Assembly (NCBI GenBank): GCA_023419655.1
Contig: JAEZXP010000190.1
Coordinates: 1 to 9,001 of the forward strand
DNA length: 9,001 nt
Direction of reading: 5' to 3'
Origin: Bacillota bacterium
GTDB taxonomy: Bacteria; Bacillota; Clostridia; Lachnospirales; Lachnospiraceae
The translations under genes were made by a program, and so were the position numbers. The notes under the pieces are model-generated. The model had not been told where the DNA came from. It worked only from the letters and a program-made list of their open reading frames with translations, and ran no database searches. Positions 1-5,706 of this stretch are shown piece after piece (position 1 is the first letter of the stretch; every line of letters starts with the position of its first letter).

Positions 1-482
1 TGATACAGGCCGATGCATCCGATAAATATGTGCTGGAAAAAATAGGTCTGAGAAATTTTGACGTCGTAATCATTGCTTTTAGTAAGGATTTTGAAGCATC
101 TGTTATTACAGCTATGATAGCAAAGGAAATGGAAGTTCCCTATGTGATGGTGAAAGCAAACGGATTGAGACAAAAGCAGATTTTGGAATCCATCGGAGTT
201 GACCGCGTGGTATTACCGGAAAAAGAAATGGGTGAAAAGGTAACCTATGAGTTAATTACGAATGACTTATTAGGATACATCCACCGCTCAGATGATTTTG
301 ATATTATAGAGATGAAGCCCAAATCAGATTGGGTAGGAAAAAGTTTAAGCAAATTAAGGTTGCGCCAAACAGAATCTATTAATATTATAGCCATTATCCG
401 CGGTGCCGAGGTCATGGCAGTAATCGACCCGCAGGTAGAATTGAAAGAGGATGACAGCCTAATCGTTCTTAAATTAAGATAA
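1..482 (+). CDS. TrkA/KtrA-family potassium uptake regulator, C-terminal part (5' end outside window)
   Basis: This is the cytoplasmic nucleotide-binding subunit of a Trk/Ktr potassium uptake system, which gates a TrkH/KtrB-type membrane channel. The frame is open from base 3, so the true start lies left of the window; the GTG at 30 is an internal valine codon. About 159 residues are visible. The first (IQADASDKYVLEKIG) match the end of the RCK_N Rossmann domain, and the next stretch (VVIIAF, then VPYVMVKANG and GVDRVVLPEKEMG) is typical of this family. The last roughly 70 residues (from IIEMKPKSDWVGKSL to DDSLIVLKL) form the RCK_C (TrkA_C) domain. The GxGxxG nucleotide-binding loop and about 60 residues are off-window. 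The small size and single RCK unit suggest the KtrA/one-domain type rather than the duplicated E. coli TrkA, but this is inferred from the fragment. A channel gene probably lies upstream, outside the window. Confidence 0.9.
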   Translation, partial: IQADASDKYVLEKIGLRNFDVVIIAFSKDFEASVITAMIAKEMEVPYVMVKANGLRQKQILESIGVDRVVLPEKEMGEKVTYELITNDLLGYIHRSDDFDIIEMKPKSDWVGKSLSKLRLRQTESINIIAIIRGAEVMAVIDPQVELKEDDSLIVLKLR

Positions 483-522
483 AAATTAACCCTTGTGAAC
501 AGCCGCTATTCACAAGGGTTAA
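481..522 (-). terminator. Rho-independent terminator between convergent trkA-like gene and ABC operon
   Basis: A perfect 14-bp inverted repeat (486-499 with 509-522, 9-nt loop) starts 3 nt after the trkA-like stop codon. Read on the minus strand the stem is followed directly by five T (complement of 481-485), so it is a good terminator for the ABC exporter operon, whose stop codon is at 527-529. Read on the plus strand the tail is AAAACG, without a U-tract, so termination of the potassium gene here is weaker or depends on the stem alone. Confidence 0.85.
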
Positions 523-526
523 AACG

Positions 527-2140
527 TTATGAACCTTCAACCATATCTCTTTTGCGATAACCAATATATCCAATCACCGTCATTGCGGCACCAATTGCCG
601 ATATAACAATAAAAATTGTTTTATCAAATTTATCTACGGGCATCCTGGGAATCCAGCTTTGTACCGCTGTTTTTAAAAACCATTTCGGTAAATCCAGCAT
701 TTCACCAAAATAGTTCAGTGCAAAGGAATATCCAAGGTAGATATAAATCGCCTTCCCCAGCCTTGGTACCCATCCTAATGCCAGAGCCGCCAGTCCGATA
801 ACAAACAATATAGAAGGCAAAAAGTTAAATCCCGCCATGATAAAATCCCAGATATTCATGGATGAGCTGTCACCCATTGCGAAAATCGCCGTACCGCCAA
901 GACCGAATAAAGCCGTTAAAGTTCCCATTATCCCGGCCGCAAATGCTATCATGATGCTGGTCCAATAAAGCTTCGCCCTGGTTACTTTCGTAGCATAAAT
1001 CTGGCTTAAATGCAGCCTTGCTTCTTCCGTAAAGAGCTTATTCACAATGGCTATCGGCAGGATGGAGACTAGGGCAATCATGACCATTACAATCGTTGCG
1101 GTAAAGGATGCTTCAATTGATACGCCGGAAAGAGTAAACATCGCGCTCATAAGTTCGTTGCTTGCAAGAAAGGTCTGCATATCGCCATAAACCGAACCAT
1201 ATGCCGCCCCTAAGATTGCAAAGGCAATCAGCCAGCTTATCATCACGCCTTTATTAATCTTTACAAACAAACCCGGCACGGACAATAACGATTTCTTTGC
1301 CCTCTCCCGTCCTTCCCGTTGGGGCAGATAACCTGCTCCCATGTCCCGGCCGCCTTCAAGGGCAAAAGCAAGGATAACCATAACAATACAAAAGATTAAA
1401 GCAAAAATCAGCGGAACCCAATTATTTTTAGTAAATGGATAGGTCAGATATGTCCATCCCATAGGATTGACCATCGAGAAGTCAACATTTGATATATCTG
1501 TACCGGCCCGTACAATATATAGCAATCCTATAATGCCAAGCGATGAACCGGTAGCACCGGATGAGGTCGGCATTATCTGTGACATAACCAATGCTATCAT
1601 TGCTCCTGTAATTCCTGCCATACCCACGGATGCGCCGAATAAGAAGGCCCCCTCTGCCGTTATCGTATCCGCACCAAAGCTAAGCATGACCCCGCCTATC
1701 AAAACCGCTAACAGAATATGAATGACTGCTATTTCCTTAATCACGGCAAGTGAGTTCGCCTGACGGCCTACCCGAAATGAACGTACCAGCTCCGTGAGGC
1801 CATACTCTTCTTCCTTACGTGTATGGCTTACAACATGTAAAACAGATATAATCATTGCAAACAAGCCGCAAAACAGCAGCATTTCATTTGCATACATCGC
1901 TCCCAGCGTATAATCCGCTGCTGCGTCTACCGGTGTCGGACCAACAATTGATACCATCGCAGGATTTTGCATCGTCTCATACATTCCCGCTAATCCCTGC
2001 CCCTTACTCATCTCTTCAAAAGCTGGAACAAAGCCGCTTGCAAACAATCCTAAACCTAAAATCCATATGATAATTTTCTTCCAATCCCTTCTCAGGTATT
2101 GGTTAAATAAAGTAAACCAACGAGCAAATTTTTCCTTCAT
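527..2140 (-). CDS. ABC exporter permease, TnrB3/COG3559-like (polyketide antibiotic exporter family)
   Basis: This is the integral-membrane half of an ABC exporter, about 537 aa from the preferred start. Hydrophobic segments run through the whole protein, consistent with roughly 12 transmembrane helices. Two cytoplasmic-loop patterns fit the COG3559 family, whose founder TnrB3 is linked to tetronasin resistance. One is HTRKEEEYGLTELVRSF after the second helix. The other is the mid-protein linker LPQREGRERAKKSLLSVPG, leading into the second half. An in-frame ATG lies 15 nt upstream at 2155, but it has no ribosome binding site. The ATG at 2140 has GGAGG (2149-2153) 8 nt ahead, so the protein starting MKEKFARWF is preferred. 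The gene follows the ATPase closely (stop 2159), so the two are surely one operon. The substrate is unknown; ionophore or other hydrophobic drug efflux is inferred from family only. Confidence 0.9.
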   Translation of the reverse strand: MKEKFARWFTLFNQYLRRDWKKIIIWILGLGLFASGFVPAFEEMSKGQGLAGMYETMQNPAMVSIVGPTPVDAAADYTLGAMYANEMLLFCGLFAMIISVLHVVSHTRKEEEYGLTELVRSFRVGRQANSLAVIKEIAVIHILLAVLIGGVMLSFGADTITAEGAFLFGASVGMAGITGAMIALVMSQIMPTSSGATGSSLGIIGLLYIVRAGTDISNVDFSMVNPMGWTYLTYPFTKNNWVPLIFALIFCIVMVILAFALEGGRDMGAGYLPQREGRERAKKSLLSVPGLFVKINKGVMISWLIAFAILGAAYGSVYGDMQTFLASNELMSAMFTLSGVSIEASFTATIVMVMIALVSILPIAIVNKLFTEEARLHLSQIYATKVTRAKLYWTSIMIAFAAGIMGTLTALFGLGGTAIFAMGDSSSMNIWDFIMAGFNFLPSILFVIGLAALALGWVPRLGKAIYIYLGYSFALNYFGEMLDLPKWFLKTAVQSWIPRMPVDKFDKTIFIVISAIGAAMTVIGYIGYRKRDMVEGS

Positions 2141-2148
2141 TTTATTAT

Positions 2149-2153
2149 CCTCC
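2149..2153 (-). promoter_or_regulatory. Ribosome binding site that sets the permease start at 2140
   Basis: GGAGG overlaps the upstream in-frame ATG (2155-2153) and sits 8 nt before the ATG at 2140-2138. The upstream ATG has only TCTGATGG ahead of it, so the shorter protein is the better call. The site lies just past the ATPase stop codon (2159-2161), which suggests translational coupling. Confidence 0.75.
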
Positions 2154-2158
2154 ATCCA

Positions 2159-3040
2159 TCAGACTTCATAGTGACGCATAAATAAGTCTTCCAGTGTCGG
2201 AGGTACCGCTTCAAACTTCTTGACCCCTAATTTTGCTGCTTCCGATAAAATATCACTTATATATTCATTATCTGCCGAGAATGTCGCCTGATTTCCTCTT
2301 TGCTCAAAATCATGATCACCTTTAACCGATTTAAATTCCGTCATATCACCATCTGATACCAGGGTAATTGCAGAACGTGTTAAATGACGCAATTCATCCA
2401 GGGTTCCCGTCTCAACAATCCTGCCCTGACGAATTATAACTACCTTATCTGCCAACCGCTCAACTTCGCTTAAAATATGAGAGGATAATAAAATTGCCTT
2501 CCCCTCCTTCTTTATCTTCTCGACTTCCTCCTGAAAGACAGCTTCCATCAAAGGGTCCAGTCCTGAGGTCGGCTCATCAAAAATGTACAAATCCGATTCG
2601 ACCGATAATGCCGCAATCAGCCCTACCTTTTGCCGGTTTCCCTTCGAATAGCTTTTTGCCTTCTTCTTGGGGTCAAGTTCAAAGCGCTTAATCAGGTTGT
2701 CACGCTTTTGCATATCTCCTTTGCCATGTAATTTAATGAACAAATCAATAATTTCTCCGCCTGACAATCCGCTCCAAAGAGCTACTTCACCCGGAACATA
2801 GGAAATTCGTGTATGTATCTCCAAACTGTCCTTCCAGACATCCTTTCCGAATATTTCTGCATCTCCTGCATCACGTTTGATGATTCCTAACAACGTACGA
2901 ATTGTTGTTGATTTGCCTGCACCATTCGGTCCGATAAAGCCGACAACCTCTCCTGCATTGACTGTGAAGGTAACATCATGCAATGCTTTAAACATACCGA
3001 ATTTTTTTTGTAACCCTTGCACTTTTACAATCTCTTTCAT
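2159..3040 (-). CDS. ABC exporter ATP-binding protein (drug-efflux type, COG1131)
   Basis: This 293-aa cytoplasmic ATPase powers the permease encoded immediately downstream. Visible motifs in order: Walker A GPNGAGKST (37-45); YVPGE (81-85) at the Q-loop position, where Gly-Glu replaces the textbook Gln; signature YSKGNRQKVG (131-140), a variant of LSGGQ; Walker B LYIFDEP (151-157); D-loop SGLD (159-162); H-loop His188 in LSSHILSE. The Q-loop and signature variants are common in this drug-exporter branch and do not suggest inactivity. After about residue 215 there is an accessory C-terminal domain ending in PPTLEDLFMRHYEV, typical of the branch. AAGGAG (3051-3056 on the complement) lies 10 nt before the ATG. 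It is the first gene of the operon, transcribed from a promoter about 170 nt upstream and divergent from the tetR gene, which probably controls it. Confidence 0.95.
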   Translation of the reverse strand: MKEIVKVQGLQKKFGMFKALHDVTFTVNAGEVVGFIGPNGAGKSTTIRTLLGIIKRDAGDAEIFGKDVWKDSLEIHTRISYVPGEVALWSGLSGGEIIDLFIKLHGKGDMQKRDNLIKRFELDPKKKAKSYSKGNRQKVGLIAALSVESDLYIFDEPTSGLDPLMEAVFQEEVEKIKKEGKAILLSSHILSEVERLADKVVIIRQGRIVETGTLDELRHLTRSAITLVSDGDMTEFKSVKGDHDFEQRGNQATFSADNEYISDILSEAAKLGVKKFEAVPPTLEDLFMRHYEV

Positions 3041-3125
3041 GATAATAAAACTCCTTCTAATATTATTTTGAAATAGTTTTATAACGTGCTTTCCGGTTTA
3101 GAGCAAAGTATCAAATTTCACGGCT

Positions 3126-3163
3126 ATAATATGAACTATATCGACATCATAAGTTCATATTAT
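3126..3163. promoter_or_regulatory. Candidate TetR operator: 12-bp-arm perfect inverted repeat
   Basis: ATAATATGAACT (3126-3137) and AGTTCATATTAT (3152-3163) are perfect inverted repeats separated by 14 bp, giving a 38-bp dyad. It lies between the divergent exporter and tetR genes, downstream of the predicted minus-strand start site (about 3202), inside the leader of the exporter mRNA. Palindromes in such spacers are usual targets of the adjacent TetR dimer, so an operator (roadblock or two-dimer site) is inferred. There is no T-tract after the stem on the minus strand, so it does not look like a simple terminator. Confidence 0.55.
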
Positions 3164-3188
3164 TGACTTTTTTACTTTGTTTTAAACT

Positions 3189-3261
3189 AAAGTTCATTTA
3201 TATATTCAATTATATAGTTATCTATCTCTATAGTCAATGAATATAATATATTTTGAACTTT
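3189..3261. repeat. Further AGTTCA elements flanking the exporter promoter
   Basis: AAAGTTCA (3189-3196) and TGAACTTT (3254-3261) are inverted copies of each other and share the AGTTCA core of the 3126-3163 palindrome. They bracket the minus-strand promoter: one lies just past the predicted start site and the other upstream of the -35 box, near the tetR promoter. They could be extra half-sites for the TetR protein. The region is very AT-rich, so chance is possible. Confidence 0.35.
3209..3237 (-). promoter_or_regulatory. Promoter of the ABC exporter operon
   Basis: On the minus strand TTGACT (3237-3232), 17 nt of spacer and a perfect TATAAT (3214-3209) form a strong sigma-A type promoter. 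The start site is expected near 3202, giving a leader of about 160 nt before the ATPase ATG. The AGTTCA elements and the palindrome surround and follow it. Confidence 0.7.
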
Positions 3262-3267
3262 ATTTGT

Positions 3268-3296
3268 TTGATAATTCATAATTAATATATTATAAT
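3268..3296 (+). promoter_or_regulatory. Promoter of the tetR-family gene
   Basis: TTGATA (3268-3273), a 17-nt spacer and a perfect TATAAT (3291-3296) predict a start near 3303 and a 46-nt leader. The promoter is divergent from that of the exporter operon; the two -35 boxes are about 30 bp apart, with a TGAACTTT element (3254-3261) between them. This would allow one bound regulator to affect both. A weaker alternative (TTGAAC at 3253, CATAAT at 3277) overlaps it. Confidence 0.65.
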
Positions 3297-3348
3297 AATA
3301 TCAATCCCGCTTATTATTTAACCTTAGCGGATAGAAAGCAGGAACCTT

Positions 3349-3951
3349 ATGAATGGCTACGAAAAACGTACACACGAAAAGAAAAAGCAGGTTTTAAAAG
3401 CAGCTTTTGATTTAATGAACAGCAATGAAGGTATAGAGAATTTAACAATCGATGAGGTTTCCAGAAGGTCTGATGTCGGTAAAACCTCTATCTTTAATTA
3501 TTTTGGCAGCAAGGAAAATTTAATCTGTGAAGTTTTCAACGATTTCTTAAATACCATTGGCAAAAAAGCTTATGAAATCATGAAGGAGGACAAACCCTTC
3601 GAGGAGACACTGATTGCAATCAGCCTTAATAAAATAAAATCTTTTGATAAAATTAACAAAAAATTTTATCTTGATTTTATGGATTTTTATACCCAAAAAG
3701 GTGACAGCGGCTTTTCTTTAATGATGGAGCAATACACCCGGGAAGCTTACGGTTTAATGCTTGATTTATTTCACCGCGGCCGCAAGGAAGGCAAAGTTGA
3801 CCTGAAATATTCGGATGAATTTCTTCTGCTTTATTTCCAGGCTCTGGTAGAGGGTATTTCCAGCCCTCATATCTATCAAAAGATTCTTCCTTATACCGCA
3901 CAATGGACCGAATTGCTGATTAAAGGAATAGCACCCGCTAAAAAAGAGTGA
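3349..3951 (+). CDS. TetR/AcrR-family transcriptional regulator
   Basis: This 200-aa protein is the likely ligand-responsive repressor of the divergent ABC exporter operon. The N-terminal 60 residues are a TetR helix-turn-helix domain: a basic first helix (KRTHEKKKQVLKAAFDLM), then LTIDEVSRRSDVGKTSIFNY, with the recognition helix around residues 43-52 and the typical FGSKENL ending. The remaining roughly 140 residues are an all-helical ligand-binding and dimerisation domain with no recognisable ligand signature. The start is ATG 3349, with AGGA (3340-3343) 5 nt ahead. The stop codon lies inside a terminator hairpin. Codons look more A/T-rich (many TTA, AAA, TTT) than those of the neighbouring tyrS and glmS, which hints at a separate history for the efflux module but is not proof. 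Self-regulation is inferred from the shared intergenic region. Confidence 0.93.
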   Translation: MNGYEKRTHEKKKQVLKAAFDLMNSNEGIENLTIDEVSRRSDVGKTSIFNYFGSKENLICEVFNDFLNTIGKKAYEIMKEDKPFEETLIAISLNKIKSFDKINKKFYLDFMDFYTQKGDSGFSLMMEQYTREAYGLMLDLFHRGRKEGKVDLKYSDEFLLLYFQALVEGISSPHIYQKILPYTAQWTELLIKGIAPAKKE

Positions 3952-3972
3952 AAGCTTCGACCTTTCACTCTT
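3940..3972. terminator. Bidirectional terminator between tetR and tyrS
   Basis: An 11-bp perfect stem (3944-3954 with 3962-3972, 7-nt loop) lies between the convergent tetR and tyrS genes. On the minus strand the U-rich tail is the complement of the A-run 3940-3945, partly paired in the stem, making a good tyrS terminator 34 nt after its stop codon. On the plus strand the tail CTCTTTATC is weaker. The left arm overlaps the last codons and the TGA (3949-3951) of tetR. Confidence 0.8.
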
Positions 3973-4005
3973 CTCTTTATCATAACTGAATCGTATTGTA
4001 GAAGG

Positions 4006-5217
4006 TTACTTGTTTATTCTGACAAACCTCTTCTTGCCAATCTTAATAACATCCTCGTTAATCAAGACCTGGTTCAAATCATCCTCATTCAGCTTTTCTC
4101 CATTAATTTGAATACCTTTTTGCCTGACTAACCGGATAAACTCACTCCTGCTTTTTACAAATCCCATGGCTGCCAACAGCTCAATACTGTCACTCACCGT
4201 GTCTTTGTCAAGCTCGATAAGCAGCGTCGGAATCTCATCCGGAACAGACTTGTTGCGAAACGCCGTATCATAGTATTCTACCGCTCTTTTCACCTCATCC
4301 TCCGAATGATATAAGGAGGTTATTATCTTTGCCAGCCTGTACTTAATATCCCTCGGATTAACACCTGCCTCCATCTCCAATCGGATTCTGTCTATCTCAT
4401 CCGGATGCTCATCCGTGGTTAATTCAAAGTACCGGATTATCCGTTCATCCGGAATCTCCATCACCTTCTTAAACATCACTTCCGATGGCTCACTGACACC
4501 GATATAATTACCCAGGCTCTTGCTCATCTTCTGTTCGCCGTCCAGTCCTTCCAGGATAGGCATGAAAATTGCAACCTGCTGCTCCTGTCCCAAAGCCTTT
4601 TGCAGTGTTCTTCCCATCAGAATATTAAATGTCTGGTCGGTTCCGCCCAGCTCGATATCGGCCTTTAGCTCGATTGAATCCCTTGCCTGCATCAGCGGAT
4701 AAAAAAACTCATGTATTCCGATAGGCACACCTTTATGGTACCTGCTCTCAAAATCATCTCTTTCAAGCATCCTTGCAACAGTCGTTGTCGCGGCAAGCTT
4801 AATAACCTCCTCAAAGTTAAGCTTTGACAGCCACTCGCTGTTAAACCGTATCATGGTTCTATCCTTATCCAATATCTTGAATACCTGCTCGCAATAGGTC
4901 AATGCATTTTCCTTTACCTGTTCATCGGTAAGCGCTGTCCTTCCTTTGGACTTTCCTGTCGGGTCACCGATTTTACCGGTAAAATCACCGATTACGATAA
5001 TAACGGTATGCCCCATATCCTGCATCTGCTTCATCTTTCTTAATACGACGGCATGGCCCAGATGAATATCCGGAGCCGAAGGGTCCAATCCCAATTTAAT
5101 AATAAGAGGTCTGTCCTCCCTATAGGATTTTTCCAGCTTCATAGATAATTCCTCTTCATTCACACATTGGTGAACTCCCTTTAATATGATTCTTTGCTGC
5201 TCTTTAGGTGTTAGCAT
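4006..5217 (-). CDS. tyrS: Tyrosyl-tRNA synthetase (TyrZ-like clade)
   Basis: This cytoplasmic class I aminoacyl-tRNA synthetase (403 aa) charges tRNA-Tyr with tyrosine using ATP. The HIGH motif appears as HLGH (52-55) inside GLDPSAPDIHLGHAVVL. GDFTGKIGDPTGKS (77-90), GGTDQTFN (191-198) and the KMSKS loop (230-234) follow, then a C-terminal S4 RNA-binding domain (from about residue 340, RSEFIRLVRQKGIQING). Lys41 and the DPSAPDIHLGH wording place it with the TyrZ/second bacterial TyrRS clade rather than the E. coli TyrS type. The tyrosine-pocket segment YPLMQARDS keeps Tyr173, Gln177 and Asp180, with Arg179 where the better-known enzymes have Tyr. AGGAGG (5224-5229 on the complement) is 6 nt from the ATG. 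The gene is single, with its own promoter, T-box leader and terminator. Confidence 0.97.
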   Translation of the reverse strand: MLTPKEQQRIILKGVHQCVNEEELSMKLEKSYREDRPLIIKLGLDPSAPDIHLGHAVVLRKMKQMQDMGHTVIIVIGDFTGKIGDPTGKSKGRTALTDEQVKENALTYCEQVFKILDKDRTMIRFNSEWLSKLNFEEVIKLAATTTVARMLERDDFESRYHKGVPIGIHEFFYPLMQARDSIELKADIELGGTDQTFNILMGRTLQKALGQEQQVAIFMPILEGLDGEQKMSKSLGNYIGVSEPSEVMFKKVMEIPDERIIRYFELTTDEHPDEIDRIRLEMEAGVNPRDIKYRLAKIITSLYHSEDEVKRAVEYYDTAFRNKSVPDEIPTLLIELDKDTVSDSIELLAAMGFVKSRSEFIRLVRQKGIQINGEKLNEDDLNQVLINEDVIKIGKKRFVRINK

Positions 5218-5325
5218 CGTAATCCTCCTACTAGATTTAAAAACATTTCACTGTTAATAACGGAGAATTTATCCTCCCCGATTAAAAAATACAATATCTA
5301 TTTGCAAATGCTATAAGAAATCAAT

Positions 5326-5366
5326 AAAAAAACTCCCATCCTTCTGTTATCAAAAGGACGAGAGTT
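5326..5366 (-). terminator. T-box regulated transcription terminator
   Basis: On the minus strand a 13-bp stem (5366-5354 with 5343-5331, two G-U pairs, 10-nt loop) runs into a seven-T tract (5332-5326) whose first two T close the stem. Its 5' arm contains CTCTCGTCC, which would pair with the T-box bulge region in the alternative antiterminator. This is the switch element of the tyrS leader. Confidence 0.9.
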
Positions 5367-5610
5367 AAATCCCGTGTTACCACCTAAAGTTTATAGGTAA
5401 CTCACATTACCTACCTTGCAGAGTACAGCTTACCGCGATACCCTTGCGCCTGATAACGGTGCGCTCTCCGTCGTAGCCTACTTGAATAATCTTTTCGGTA
5501 CGCAACTCCAAGAGGTATTCACATTTTCTATTCATGAGCCTCTCATCAACCGGCATCTTTCTGTTTGAAATCAAAAATGCTACTATTTCTTTTCATAGCC
5601 TTTTCCTATG
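5326..5610 (-). promoter_or_regulatory. T-box riboswitch (tRNA-Tyr-sensing leader of tyrS)
   Basis: The leader RNA binds tRNA-Tyr; uncharged tRNA stabilises an antiterminator, allowing tyrS expression when tyrosine is scarce. Read on the minus strand, Stem I begins with a k-turn-like CTATGAAAAG. The specifier loop is formed by AGTA (5584-5581) opposite GAATAC (5520-5515), whose UAC triplet (5517-5515) is a tyrosine codon. The loop is closed distally by GCATTTT (5580-5574) paired with AAAATGT (5527-5521) and proximally by AAGA/TCTT. The Stem I apex carries CGGTTGATGAGAGG. Stem III is the hairpin TAGGTAA/TTACCTA (5413-5394). The T-box sequence GGTGGTAACACGGG (5384-5371) contains UGGU, matching the ACCA end expected for tRNA-Tyr. 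A terminator hairpin follows. The exact 5' limit is uncertain by about 10-20 nt. Confidence 0.95.
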
Positions 5611-5625
5611 CAAATATTGTTTATT

Positions 5626-5654
5626 ATAATAGCAACATCCATAAATTATGTCAA
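5626..5654 (-). promoter_or_regulatory. Promoter of the tyrS T-box transcript
   Basis: On the minus strand there is a perfect TTGACA (5654-5649), 17 nt, then TATTAT (5631-5626); a TATAAT overlaps 3 nt further on at 20-nt spacing. The start is expected near 5616-5619, just upstream of Stem I. The promoter sits between the stop codon of the solute-binding protein gene and the leader, so tyrS is an independent unit. Confidence 0.7.
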
Positions 5655-5706
5655 GTCAAATTTATATTTTTCAATAATTTTCAGATAATTGTTTGATAAA
5701 TAGCAA

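Noticed and set aside
30..32. GTG at 30 as start of the potassium-uptake regulator
   Set aside because: The frame stays open to the window edge and the preceding codons (IQADASDKY) match the family, so this is an internal Val.
3213..3234. Direct repeat TATAGT (3213-3218 and 3229-3234) within the exporter promoter spacer
   Set aside because: Six-base repeats are expected by chance in such AT-rich sequence; the AGTTCA elements are better operator candidates.
5271..5277. Minus-strand GGAGGAT resembling a ribosome binding site in the tyrS leader
   Set aside because: No ATG, GTG or TTG follows at usable distance, and the true tyrS site AGGAGG lies at 5229-5224.
5300..5309. ATTTGCAAAT 10-bp palindrome between the T-box terminator and tyrS
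   Set aside because: It is short and in AT-rich DNA, with no second copy or promoter nearby to make an operator role credible.
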